Shown here piece by piece: positions 33,701 through 46,700 of a stretch of 64,000 nucleotides of DNA. Location: the NCBI GenBank assembly GCA_026419785.1, contig JAODTK010004987.1, positions 186,001-250,000 of the forward strand. Direction: 5' to 3'. The first letter of the stretch is position 1. Each line of letters starts with the position of its first letter. The position numbers and the translations under genes were made by a program. This stretch comes from Sclerodactyla briareus (taxonomy: Eukaryota; Echinodermata; Holothuroidea; Dendrochirotida; Sclerodactylidae). The notes below the pieces were generated by a model. The model saw only the letters and a program-made list of their open reading frames with translations. It did no database searches and was not told the DNA's origin.

Positions 33701-35795
33701 GGAAAGTGGTTTGCGGTAATTTCCGCCGTTATAGGAGGCACTTTTCAGTAAGCTTCGCGCCAACTATGGCCGCGCTTCGCTTCAGATGCGCGGTATGCAT
33801 GCTTTGATAAATTGAAGTTTGGGGGAGGAAGGAAATGGGAAATGATCACACACGTCGCCCACCCGGGGTCCAGGGGCTTGGGCTACGCTCCTGGCCTTAC
33901 CTGTCGCGTGAGCGGCTTCCGACTCTCTAGGTGGGATCGGGATGAGGTATATCAATGATCGTGTGTTATGATTGTTGTCTAATTTGTTTTTTTTTAATGG
34001 TCACTCCTCAAATGATTTCAGCTCGTTGGTATATGGGCATTTGAAGCGACTTAGGTATCGAGAATCCACATACAACAAATAACATGGATCTAGTAACAGA
34101 GTAATAACACTCAAATTTGTACTGTACACGTCTCGCTGTTGCGATGCGTTGCTATGTTTGGATGGGACGGGAATGAATTCGTTAACCTAATTGCTTATCT
34201 ATCGAAGTGATGAATTGCACCCTCGAAACGGAAAAACGGGGGAATTCTGCGGTCGATACGAGTGAGGAAAATCGAGTTTACTTGTGACGTTGTGTGGGGA
34301 CCGCCGGGGAACCTCTTCAATTCAAAGTCAGTACAAAAAAACATGCCATTATGGAAACCCTTGTATTGTAACAAATGGAGCAGATTGGGATCTGCGTACA
34401 AGCCTACAAAATTGTTAACAAGAGGTGAGAGGACAAGGCCGGTTCATCATTTGTCAATACCGACTCTCCCGTCTTTGGTGCAGCAGAAACGATAGCATCT
34501 GCTTTTTGAAGTCTATAGGCAGCCTTCACGTGTGGTCAACAATTCAACAAGTAAATAAAAATACGGTATGACCCCAACAAGGCAACATGATCTGCTATTA
34601 ACTTCTTGTAACCTTACCAGTTAGTGTAAGGAAGTCTGAGTATTGGCCTATCGCTGTTTCTGGCTCTACCTGTCGTTCGTATGGGGACTGCAGGGGGAAA
34701 TGTTCGAGGTGTATTCGGTAACCATGCAGTAGGAACTGGTTCGACGACGGGAGGGGGCCCATGTTCGTCTACGCCCCACTGTCTAACTAACAATTTCCCG
34801 TCGGGCGGGAACCATGATAGCTATTGCCCTCTAACAACAGTTTGCATCGAACACCTTTTCTTATCACTCTTCCATGTAAGGCCACGCTCTGGTCATAGTA
34901 ACAAATGTTAGGGGACTTCAAAAGATCCTTACTGTGTAAAAGGGAAATAATTGTCGTTTTCTAATGAGCTTTAGCGAATCCCGACTTCAATCGGATTTAC
35001 TGAGCTATGGAGAATATATAACACATATCTATGATGGTAACCACAAGAATTGATGTTGTTATCAAGGGACCTTATGTTAGGATGTTTATAGATCGTGAGA
35101 GAGATTTTCACCACTTTCGCTTGGGTGTTGCTAGTTTCATGCATTAACCGTGGGAACTTAACTGATAAAACAGCTAGCTCGCGTGGTTATGGCTTGCGTG
35201 GCTTATACCCACGCTATGCTCGCTTTCAGATAATGTGGAAGTGAAGAGAGCCCTCTATTTGGAAGGACTATCCTTGCCCTGGGAGCAGGTGAATCAGTAA
35301 AGCTGATGTGGTACCGTAAAAAGGTGGGTAAATAACTTCTTCAAGTGAATTGAAAATTTGATGAGAAGCACCCAGTTCTTATTTAGGTAATGACAGGAGG
35401 ACCCTTAGATGTTCATTCTATATTTCCTTTTGTAAATGATGATTCCTCCTGAAACAGAACAGGTCATAGCATGCATAGTATACGGTGGTTGTTCACTCAT
35501 TCGAGGCAACTTTGGCGGTATATCACAAAAGCACAGATGCGCTCTCGTTCAACATTGAAAGCGCTGTGAGGGAATGGAAAACTTACAAAACCAAATGTAA
35601 TATTCATTGGGGGAAATAGTATTGCATAAGCTGCAAAATTAGCTCACTATTCCACACATTGCGCTAGAAAGTATTCCATCATAGTAACTTGTTTTTTTTT
35701 TTTTCTGAACCTTTCTTGCTTTACATTTTATTGTCCAAATTTCCAGGACCAGGAATAAAAGAGCGCAACAATTTGAAAATAGGGGGTAATAGGCA
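33700..35795. other. Unassigned DNA
   Basis: No gene or element recognised. A relatively GC-rich, CpG-containing patch lies at about 33720-33940. Confidence 0.5.
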
Positions 35796-35800
35796 AGGTG

Positions 35801-36026
35801 AACGAGAGGGCACTCACCCTGAGTTAAAACGACGAGGGCAATCACATGAGTTAACGAAAGGAGGGCAATCACCTGAGTTAACGAGAGGGCAATCCCTGAT
35901 GTTAACGAGAGGGCAATCACCTGGTTAACGAGTGGGCAATCACCTGAGTTAACGAGAGGGCAATCAACTGAGTTAACGAGCGGCCAATCACCTGAGGTGA
36001 CACGGGAGGGCAATCCCTGAGTTACG
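35801..36026 (+). repeat. 24-bp minisatellite, about nine copies
   Basis: The consensus unit is GAGTTAACGAGAGGGCAATC followed by ACCT. Units vary by 1-3 bases in length. Because 24 is a multiple of three, an open frame crosses it on the minus strand (repeated LVNSGDCP-like peptide). I treat that frame as an artefact. Confidence 0.95.
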
Positions 36027-39000
36027 GATCTCACCATAATCACTGGAGAAGTGACCAATTTTCAGTAGTTTCTATCTACACATACTACTAGTGGCAAGAG
36101 TGAAAAAGTTTCAGAATTATGGCTTGGAAATGAAATGAAAAATACAATCGATCCCTCAAAAAAAAAAAAAAAAAAATCCATATTGTTGCGAATTTCAAGA
36201 AGTTTTCAGATATGATTGTTGGGAAACACTATTTTCGTACTTAGTCCTTCCAAACTCTCATGATTGTTTTTTTATCAAAGGGACCCTTTCAGAATCAAAA
36301 ATGAATTGCCCCAAATCAATCCACCTATTCGGTGTATTCTAGCTCATTGTATGGAAAAGCAGTTAATTATGTGCGTTCTAAGCTGGTTAAAATGTTGGAT
36401 ATTATTCACCCATGGTGGATCGGCCCATGGAATAAAGAATGCACCAAAATGTTTCCGTCCTCGAATTCCTCAAGGTCGATGAATTTAAAGAAAAGGTGTT
36501 CATAACTTATAAGGAGTGCGTACAATTGACCCAAGTTGCACTCCGAACCGGAGATATTTGCGGAGGAAACCATGATGAAAATCTGAAGGACGTGCAGAAA
36601 CACACACACGCTCCACGTACACACACACACACACACACAACACACGACCCACGGACGGATACCTTCTCGATTGTGTTTTGGTACCTCATTGACCATCCAG
36701 ATCCATAAGTACACCGCCAAGGAAAACCCCTCAATGGGACGAGTGGCCCGTTATCCCCTAAATGGGTGAGTGAATATTGAATTTGTTACCAGCACTAAAG
36801 ACAGCATTCGGTATCATCTTAGTGACTACGTGAACATGTGGATAGGCTGATGAGAGAATAATAATCAAGAGTGAGACTTAACTTGAATATAGTCGTATTT
36901 TTTGCTGTAGCAGCAATTTGCTAGACAACAACAAACTGTTGTAATTGAGGAAATTACCAGCATATTTCATTCTACTCTTCGGAGCCGACCAGATAAAAAA
37001 CTGGAGACGAGTTCGTACATTGACTAGAGAAAATAATGCACCCACTCTCTCGACTTCGAATCGCTGTGGTATGGAGTCGGCGGCCTCTTCTCGTTACCAG
37101 GACTTTCCCGAATACGACTTGCCGCGATCCCGAAACTGGGATTTAGGGAAATCCGGGTTTGAAAATAAAAACAGGAGATGAATTTCCCTAGTTACCCCCC
37201 CCCCTCCCCCCTGCATGACTGCAGAAGCTGGCTACGTGCCCCCTTAATGTCACAAATGCCCGATTTCATTTTTGGAAATGACGCTCTTATCGAAACATGT
37301 TTGGCCCAAGATTGAATCTGCACTCTTCCCTTATAGAATAGACAACATGCAGAGCCTCACATTAAAAGCCCAGAGAAATGACTGTGCTGTGAAGCAAAAG
37401 AAAGAACAGAGGGAAATTGAATATGAAAGGTAATCCGCGGTGTCCATGAGGCGGTACTCCGACTCGCGCCCAAACAGACATATCTAGACTAGCGAGTGAC
37501 GTGTCAAGAAGTTGATCTCCGATTGGCTGGTCGAAGGCAGTGAATATTGGATATTGCTCGGTGTCAAAACTGCCACCCGTGAAAAAAAGATCAGAAAACA
37601 GAATGGAGGAAGCATAAACGCGCGCTCGTGTGATCGTTAGCAAACTCGCCGCTGAGTCGATTATTTACTTCATTTTGACGCAACTAGACGGTCGACTGCC
37701 ACCGAGTAAAGATGTCCTGTTCACTTTTGTTAAATTGGCAATGTCTCGCGCCACCTCGCTGTTCTCGTAAGTACTCTCCTCCTTGACCGCTGGCTGTCTC
37801 GTTGCATGAAGAGAACTTGGCGCGAACTGTTGTAGCACGAGCATTCACTGAAGACGACGGAGGTATCTCAAGTAATTTCATGAGAGAGCAGAATATTTGC
37901 GCAAGTATATGAATGCTCTTATAGCCTACAATCTATTGGAATGGGATTGATTACTGCTTAACTCGCCGCTGGAATTCCTGAGGAATAGGATTGATATTGC
38001 TCGGTTCGGCTCTAGAAATTTCGAAGAGGACTGTTCTACGATCTCCAAAAATAGGATTTCTTGTTGCTCGAATCGCTGCCGGAATTTTCTAAGATGTCTA
38101 AATGAAAACGAACATATTCGACGTATCGACTCAGTGAGAAAAGTAATTGCATTGCGAAGCTGTTATTTCGATCTGTGAATCAATCCCTATCGCGAGAATC
38201 CGTTCATTTGTCAGGAAATCCAAGTTAGTATACTTGAGAGTACCTTTTTTGTTTGTTAGTATTTCCAATTCTCCCTAGGAAAAATGCTTGCGATAAATCC
38301 GATGCCGTAATTGTGAAAAATTATATTTTGTATAACGGTATCAATTTGCTGGAAAATCAATCCATATTGACGCTCGCCTTCATGTTTTCCCCAGGCAATT
38401 TCCTGGGAAATATATATTTAAATTAGTTCCATTCGCATGGAGAAACGTTTGAAACTTCGTTCCAGACGGTTTTACCCTATTTTTCCTATCTTACAGATTA
38501 TTCTAGCAAAGTGGATTCAGTGAAGACTGCATGTAAAATAACGGATACTGTACTTGAACCGAGTATACGAACACAATAGAAAGAAGTCCCAGTTGAACCT
38601 AATAGACTATTAACCTAAACCAATGATAGGCCTAATAATAAGGATTTTATTATTTGGATGTGGGGTTACTGAGATATTTTTATTTTCACAAGGGGAGACC
38701 ACCAAATGAAACCTTATGAAGTTACGCAATTACCTGTCATTGTGGGTATATATTCGACGGATGTTAATTGGTATTTGTTCAGCTGTTCGTAATGCGGTGC
38801 ATCCCAGAAAATACCACGCCACAGAAACCCTAATGGATTTTGTGACAATAATTCTTCGCGCTTATTACTTTCAAAATGTTCGCCTCGGAATAGATAAAGA
38901 TAAATTAGAATACAGCTGCACGGCTGTTTTGGAATAAATGCTCTCGCATTTGCAATTGGCACCACCATAATAGAGTGAATCAAATTGCAGTCAGTCTACT

Positions 39001-39178
39001 CGATTTGATTATATTTTCAGCTGGAGTTGCCTGCAGGGAAGTTTGAATTAAATTTGATGTTCGCGGTTTGCAAACGTGTTTTAGATGAATCAGCCATAGT
39101 CATCATTTAATGGGTTGATCGTTGTGCTATAATTCGAAGCAAGGAATAACTCACAGCGAGGAGCAGAATTGCTGGGAT
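36027..39178. other. Unassigned DNA
   Basis: No exon recognised. It holds an A run (36159-36177), a CA microsatellite (about 36600-36645), a C run (37194-37211) and weak repeats of 'aataggattgat...ttgctc' with 'cgctgccggaatt' at 37930-38110. Confidence 0.5.
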
Positions 39179-39535
39179 GAAGGCTTGTTAATCGTCATCG
39201 TCTGTCATTCTTCTTCTTGTTACTATGTGGATCACCATAGAAAACGGGATGAAATTAACTACCATGGGCTAAATTACACCGGGAAATTGACTGACTAGAA
39301 AAGCTAAAAACGGACGATTTTGCACCTTTCGGATACCCCATTTCGTGATATACAACGGAAGCAAGACTTACAGAAATTGCTGTACTTATACCTCGTTAAT
39401 TGTTATCGTTTTCATTCCATTTCTCGTTACGATGTGGACCATCATATGAATCGGAATGGAATCCACTACAACAATAAGGTAAATCATACTGTGTAACACG
39501 GAATCGTTTTCGTGCTTTTTGGATGTATGTGTGAA
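39179..39535 (+). repeat. Direct duplication upstream of the GPCR
   Basis: About 39179-39340 and 39387-39530 are similar: 'ttaatcgtcatcgt' against 'ttaattgttatcgt', 'ttgttactatgtggatcacc' against 'tcgttacgatgtggaccatc', then 'aaattacaccgggaaatt' against 'aaatcatactgtgtaacac' and 'ttttgcacctttcggat' against 'ttttcgtgctttttggat'. The two copies lie about 0.9-1.2 kb upstream of the receptor start codon. Confidence 0.65.
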
Positions 39536-40416
39536 AAAGAGAAGTACGTCAGTTTCAAGTCAGTGTCAAAATGACACAACATTTAAACGTCTAAATAGCT
39601 CTTAGCGACGGTATACATGAAAAGCGGAGTGATCAACATCGAACGGATAGCGCAAACAAAGCTGGTTTCGCATCGCGTGGCATATTATATTGGGAAGGAA
39701 GTTACTATTATGGAGTGGTGACGAAATCAGAAGGCAGTGTTTTAGCCAGCCGGCAATGATGCGTAAAAAGTGGAAACTGTAGTATACTCAATAAACGAGA
39801 ACATTACAGTGCTAATGCATGGAGATTTCTGTTTGGTGGGACAACCTAAACAAACCAATGAACCTGGGCTGTAGTTACGGTGAAGCTGAAACGATGTACA
39901 TGAATGCTTTCTACGATTGAACCAATCGTTCATATCTCCACAGGACATACTGTAGTAATAATATTATAACACGGACACGAATCAACTGGCGTCGACTCAC
40001 TTCCAGGTGAACATTGATCTTATTTCGAAGGAGCCTGTTGCGGCTTCAAAAACGTTGTGGCCACAAAGAACATTCAATATTTATGTCCTGATCCATAACG
40101 ACACTCTACGAGCAATATGATTCAGAATAAAGTGAGGTACTTAGATGGTGAGTTTTTCTTTTCTACGAAATGACAAGACAACGTATGTAATTTTATTGTG
40201 GTAATTTGCTTCAGGATTGAATGAAGCATTCGGGACCTCGAAAGGCTGCAGTTCAAAATAGCTGATTTATTGATGTCGAATGTCAGGAATGTGCTTCGGT
40301 GAGGCTACCTTCCTCAAAATCGATTGAGTAAACGCGCAATGGATGCATGAGGAATATCTATTCTATCTTTCTATCTATACCTTTTGGAAAAGTGTTCTAG
40401 AACAAGCCAACCCAAG
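39536..40416 (+). promoter_or_regulatory. Upstream region of the GPCR gene, possible 5' UTR intron end
   Basis: No TATA box is obvious. A pyrimidine-rich stretch (40360-40384) followed by TTCTAG at about 40395-40400 could be a splice acceptor 17 bases before the start codon, which would place the promoter further upstream. Inference only. Confidence 0.25.
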
Positions 40417-41542
40417 ATGGAGTACTCCTTCGACGATATATCTTATTACGAGGGAGCATGTATGAATTTGTCTTACGGGGAGGCCACAGAACACTTCCTC
40501 TACAGTAATAGCGCGACTATCTTCACGAGATACATCCTGCCAACACTGCTCATTGCCGGGGTCGTTGATAACACGGCTTTCGTCTATGTCGTCGCTAAGC
40601 AGTCCTCGATGAAGACGGCGACCAATGTGTACCTCGTCAATTTAGCAGTATCAGATATCGTCTTTCTGGTCTCTGCGATACTTGCAAAGCTGTGGGCGTT
40701 CGCCAAGAGTCCCTTCCTGCATGACGACAACCCTCTCGGGCCCGTGGGTTGCATTTTCGTCCCATTTTTGATCGACACCTCGTACTTCTCCGCCCTGGTC
40801 TTCGTGTCACTTGTGTCGTTCGAGATATTCATGGCAGTCTGTCACCCGAAGAGGCAGAGCGTGGTCCAGCATAGGGTCTGTTCCCTGTGGTTCCTGCCTG
40901 GCATGGGTCGTCTCGTGTGTGATCGCCGCAATCCTCATCCCATCGAACTCCGGACTAGGAAACATCTGTTTTGTTTGGGAGGACGCCGAACTGACCAGAT
41001 CTTGGCCGAACACTTTCGGGATCTGCGGAGTGACTGTGGAATGGCTATCGAGGCTGGCGCACCTCATTCAGACGGTACCGTTTTTCGTGACTTTTTCCGT
41101 TAATGTGTTCATGTACGTGAAGATCGTAATCGCGTTGCATCGGTCGATGGGGCGACTCCGGGCTCACGCCCCTGCCAAGAGAGACGCAGACACACATCTA
41201 CGCAACCAAATAGCCCGTATGCTCGTGGTGAACGGTGTCGTATTCTTCGTACTCCTCGCTCCGTTTGAGATTCTCTCGTTCCTGAAGGGACTGGGCGTGA
41301 ATCCCGAAATGGAACGGGAGACGGCGGTGTCAATGATAACCCGGGGTTTGACTTATTTCAATTCAGTCATCAATCCCGTGATATATACAGCGATGAGCAA
41401 GCGATATAGAGAGGCGTTCGTGAATGTGCTCAGTAAACACACGAAGAGATGCCACCCTCTGCAAGTCACCGTGGATGGGACTACTGGTCACCAAAGCACC
41501 CAGAACTACTTACGAGTGACACAGGTAACTTCGAGAATGTGA
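40417..41542 (+). CDS. Class A (rhodopsin-like) GPCR, peptide-receptor type, one frame break
   Basis: Seven-helix plasma-membrane receptor in one exon, about 374 residues if one extra base near 40890 is ignored. ATG at 40417 has a good context (caagATGg). N17-L-S is a glycosylation sequon. TM1 (about 36-60) has N52 preceded by D51, not GN. TM2 has NLAVSD (75-80). C112 before TM3 should pair with C184 in loop 2. TM3 ends E136-I-F instead of E/D-R-Y, followed by MAVCHP. TM4 is LAWVVSCVIAAILIPS and TM5 contains QTVPFFVTF. TM6 reads FFVLLAP (P282) without the usual Trp of CWxP. TM7 has NPVIY (319-323) and a basic helix 8 start (KRYREAF). Frame 1 runs to about 40890 and continues in frame 2. The length fits an insertion of one base. 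It resembles the TRH/ghrelin/neuromedin receptor branch, but the ligand cannot be named. The frame break may be an assembly error or real decay. Confidence 0.93.
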
Positions 41543-43640
41543 ACCATTTTGGAACGGTCGTGTGTGGTATGAAGGACGTTGCCAGTTTTTGCCAGCTGCA
41601 ATTTTTTAAACAAACTGTAGAGCCATATGCCTGGCAGGCGGAGGAACCCCCCCCCCCCCCACCCAGTGAAAAGAAAAAAATATCAGAATGAAAATGCGGA
41701 TAGGAAATTACCTAAAATAACTTAGTCACAGAACAGGTGGAATTGCGGTAGAGATAAATTGAAGTGAAAAGATTGTCCGATTTTTTGGGGGAAATCGAAT
41801 GTGCAAAAATTCGTTTTTTTTTTACCTTATTTCAATAATATGAATTGCAATAATCTTCGGTCAATCTTCCAATCCTAGGCTTATGTAAAAAAAATTGAAA
41901 GAGCTCGCTTAACCCTAACATTTTAAAGGGTATTTGTTTCTTCATTTTTAAGATTACTTTTGGTGCGAGACGAAACTGAGATCAAGTATAGTGTTATAAT
42001 AGTGTTTTAGGAATCTAAACAGTACAGGACTATTGACTTCTTGAGTCGTCTATCGCGTGGACAGTGGACCCAAGTGTAAAAATATGATATCAGTAGGCGA
42101 CCTTCATGGAATTAATGAAACACCTGTGAACTAGTAATAATAGTAACAATCATAATAAGAAAAACTAAGAGGGAAATACACGTTACACGTCTGCCTCTTT
42201 CCTCTCACTCGTAAGAGGAAGATGGGTGTCTACTACGATCACACTGTCCTGAAGGAACATCCTTGCATCCATCCTGGCTCCAGCCATCAGTAGCGTTTAG
42301 CCAGACTCTTCCGTTCTCAATATTTTTGGGTCCTACACCCAGCGAGTTCGTCAGTTAGGGGATGAAGGAAGCGAGTGCGATTACAATCCCATGCCCTTTA
42401 TGGCTACGCTACATTGATGGGCAATTTCTCATACAGCCCGGGAGAATCCCCCGATCGAGGGTGCGACTTTTCAACGGCCCGCTTTCACAACTTTACTCGC
42501 AATTCACCCCCCCCCCCCCCTCTCCCCCCGATGCATACATGTAAGGGCAACTTCGAAACTAGCAAGTACCACAACATGGACGTATATAATTAACATGAAA
42601 TGGAGAGTTTGACCAAACATTTTCGATTTTCATCATGCAGTTTTTATGGAAATCCCAATTGTAAGTTGAGCTACGTTGAGCTATTCCTCGTATGTGTGTG
42701 TATAGATTGCCAACTGGAGCCTCGATCGAACGTTGAAAACGGTATAGCCTATAAGTTGATCGGCATTTGCCAGATCTGATGGGATTGAAGCTAGTCGCAG
42801 GACCCCGAAGTGTGGTTGTAACTTGGAACAACTGAAAAATAGTTAACCACGATAAGGGGAAGGACTTCTCTCGGACTGTCATACGTACAATTTCGCAGTG
42901 CGATATAATTGTAGTACACGGAAGTACTTTAATTGACTAATAATTTATAGCTGGGGGATTAAACTAGGGCTACTGCACATCACATGCCGCGTATGTTTAC
43001 AATTCAGATACAGAGTGTTCGGTATACAAATTGCTTGATAAGATGGGCAACAGTTGTTTGGTTCTTCTAACCCTTTCTTATAATCTGTAATTGGTGAGTT
43101 ATTTACTTGATGTCAATTTCCATTTTTAAGAGCTCACTATGCTTGTGTAGCGGGTTGTCAGAAGTAATAAAACAATGTTACTACGGTAACGGAAATATTT
43201 CTCATTGATTTTCAAAAGCCACTGCGACTTGGGAAATGGTGGGTGGATTTGATCCCTCATAGTGGTATGAGAGATCTAAGTGGCTAATGAAAGTGCGGTT
43301 AACATGGTGAACAGAGTTCCGGCTTACTACGCGTGAGGCTGAGGAGAGACTGGGGACAAAGAGTAGACAATTGGCTAGACAATAGACATGCTGCTGTATG
43401 CATGTAATTACCCAGATGGTCGCCAAAAACGCTTGACCTAGAACGTGTACTTGGCAAATGATTCGTAGACAGTTTTTTCTTCAAGTTAAAGATGGAGTGT
43501 CGTCAATTAAATAAATCTTGTAAACAATATTCTGCACCCAGCAATTTAGATAAATCGAAACCAAATGGTATATTTCACGCATTTTTCCCGTCAAATAAAT
43601 TGATATGATAATAAGATAGAAAAGTATCGCTTCAAATTTA
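41543..43640. other. Unassigned DNA downstream of the GPCR
   Basis: No exon or known element. C runs occur at about 41648-41660 and 42508-42520. No canonical AATAAA was noticed close to the receptor stop. Confidence 0.5.
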
Positions 43641-43649
43641 CATATAAGC

Positions 43650-43730
43650 CCCCATTACGATATTTTGTCGTGACGTCATGCGAAATTCGCCGTCGCTTGT
43701 TCGCCTGACGCTAGCAGACGACAATCCATC
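43650..43730 (-). repeat. Dispersed MITE-like repeat, copy 3 (inverted)
   Basis: On the minus strand it reads 'attgtcgtctgctagcgtca', then 'agcgacggcgaatttcgcat' and 'gacgtcacgacaaaa', matching the core of 5640-5700. A further short match, 'tttcgcatgacgtcacggcg', lies on the + strand at about 44480-44500. Confidence 0.6.
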
Positions 43731-46700
43731 TTTAAAGTGTGTGTACCATGAGTCGATCACGTGATAGATGGCTATCGGTATTCTCCACAAAGTGTACGAA
43801 GAGACAAGAGGGAGAAACCTGCATCGTGACACCGCCTATAGTCGGTAAATAATGATCACTTTTAATATTAAGTATTTATTATTAGAGAGGCTTTATTGCC
43901 TCTAAACGCCCGGCGAATAGCCTAATGGACCATGTCGTGTGCCCGCAAATCGCGTGAGATTGCAGCAGGTCGCTTCGTAACTTAATTAGATGGAATGAAA
44001 ACTCATCGCGAATAATGAGCGGTTCCGTTGTATGAATGAAATTACAGCAAATAATGCCGTCCCACGGTATAGGCCCATATTCCATATAGAATTCATTCGC
44101 GGTGATACGCATCCGTACACGCGTTGGTATATATGCTTATTTCGCCTATTCGTTGGTTTGTCTTTATTATGATTGATTTTTTACCTCTGTAAACCAATAT
44201 CTATCTTTGCAAACTGATTAGGAGATATTCATATAACACTAGCCCCCGCTCAGTTGGCGTAAATTGGACGATTTCACATTACGCATACGCATCAATGGAA
44301 TCCTAGCCGAATACTGGAAAGAAAACGAATACGGTGATAATTTAGAATAGCTTTGAATATACGTACGAATATATCTGTTTCAAAGCATGGACTGGAAAAA
44401 AAGGAACAATTAGGAAGGTTCAGAGTCATATCAGAAATTTCTGAGCAGTATTATCGACTGAGAGCAACTGTCCAAAAGCTTTCGCATGACGTCACGGCGA
44501 GGAAAGCAAACTTTCATCGCAATTGCATATAGAACAGGGTGTATCGTCACAATAATGAGTCTACGGAATATCAGTTTTAATATTCATGGGGGGGGGGCGT
44601 CGTGGGTCCCGCAAACCGTGCCAAGTTTTGCGAGAGGCATTGCCCCTCAACCGAATATATCTACAGCTACATCTATAGCGAGTAGGAACATTCAGTGCCC
44701 CCCAAAACTGGAAGAGGTGAGTAGGTGGTGTGGGAGGGATGGACGCTGTCAGCAGGGGCGTAAATACACAATTTTACAAGAAGGGGGGGGGGGGGGGTTG
44801 CGGTAGGTGACCAATTTTTTCCGTAGATGGCTTCCGTACAACGGTCCAATGTTACAGTTTCTATGGCATCCTTCGTTCACGAACATCAATCTTCGGGGGT
44901 CCATTCAAGGTTCCTTAAAGTAGGCTTCGGCCGCTCAGAGACCGACTTTTTGCCGCAACCCCCACACCCCCCTTATTTACGCTCCTGGCTGTCAGTTGCA
45001 CCAGGAGGAGAAAGAGGTGTAAAATTATATCTACAACTGTATCCAACTAATTTTCGACCAGTAGCTGAAATTCTAGGAAAGGATATATGACCGTTGTTGG
45101 GGTTCTTTAGCAGTTTAGTTTTACTCCGTTTAGTCAGCAAGACAATAACCTGCATTAGGAGGGTATTGTCTCAACACGTCATGCATAAAGTCACAAAGTT
45201 TGATTGTGGTCTTTCTGATACCATTGTGTGTGTATCAGTGGGGAAGAATACTGCAACATGAGTGATTCCATTAATGAGGGTACCAACCTTTGACATGGCT
45301 ATTTTAGAGCTAAATTTAGGAATAAGTGATTCTAAACTTTCTTCATTGAATTCCTACATTGAAAATGGTTTTCTGGGAGTCATTGTTATAAACTGAGTTG
45401 TCTATCTCACAATTTTCAAATTTCATGAAAATTAACAGTTCCCCGTGTGTGGGATACGTTAAGAACACGTCAACTATATTTTACCCACATTTTGCTATTT
45501 TACAATATGTTGCTGTTTTTAAAATGTTAGACATTCTGAAATTGAAGACTTCAGCAATTTCACTGTCATATGTTTCATTCCAATTTATGAGCATAATTAT
45601 AAATTCTTGTGTTGTTCCCCGTGTAAATATTTATAGAGAAACACGAATTAGGAACGTTTGCAATATTTTATATTTTGGGACAAGCTGCATGGTTGCCTGT
45701 GTATCAACGAAGCAACGACTCGACCCGAAATGGGAATATGGTTTCCTAAAATTTGAAAAGGCCGTATCTACCATGTATGAAAATATTTCTTCGAATTTTC
45801 TGGTGTATCAAACTATGTTCAAGCTTACAATAATAAATTGACAATGAGTGAAATAATTTATTCATAATGAACTCATTACCATGTGCATCCTCCATCTATC
45901 CATTAATCATCCATCTATCTATCCATCTATCTCGTTTCTCTCCCGATGTTGACTAAACTTGGCCACAGTGTTTATTGACCCATGAGATATCTGCAAGTTC
46001 GGCCGTTTTGCAAATTCCTTCCCTTGAGTACAGGAGAGTTGAAAGACGTAATCATGAAAACACCTAATTCTTCTTGATGCCTCTTCCCTCAACCCCGTGA
46101 CTGCTCAAGAAATAGCCTACTTCCCGTTCTAACCGTTACGGTCGAGCCTCTTTGACGACGGGTGTGTTCCCCGCACAAAGAAATTTTAGCTTTTCATACC
46201 CTCCAGATCGCCAGAAAGGCACTTGCCAAACTCAATAGTACCCATCTACATGTGTGATTTGAGTAAGAGACAGACAAAAAAGGTTGTGCATACTAAGATG
46301 ATTTATCTAATATCACACATGGTATTTTCATTACCTTTTCTACTCTGGCTTCGTTTGCGTGGGATCCGGGGGTCTGCCCAACGGTCCCTGGTGGGACCGA
46401 AGGGAAAAGCCATAGGCGTACGGGACGATTCCAATTGGGGAGCAGTAAATATTTGGCCGAATTTCACGAGTCAGTCATTGAAGACGGGAATTTTTGGCAT
46501 GTTTTCCGGGCATTTTATCGAAAAGGTCAGCAGAAAATTCAGAATTTTTTTCACTTTGCCTTACTCCTTTCCAAATTTCCCACTAATTTTCGCCCGAATT
46601 TTTTCATCTCAGACGAATGGGGGGGGGGGGCAGTATTCCCCAAGGCTTCTGAAATTATTCGAGTGACCAAAATGATTCGAAGCATTACATTGCATATTCA

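Noticed and set aside
35639-36058. Minus-strand frame of 139 codons with an LVNSGDCP-like repeat
   Set aside because: It follows from the 24-bp minisatellite, and no flanking domain or splice support is seen.
42559-42882. Minus-strand open frame of 107 codons
   Set aside because: No domain, signal or splice site support.
45398-45841. Open frame of 147 codons as a gene
   Set aside because: AT-rich, no recognisable domain and no splice partner. The length is within chance for such composition.
46223-46666. Open frame of 147 codons as a gene
   Set aside because: It includes a poly-G run read as glycines and overlaps a second frame of similar quality. No family resemblance.
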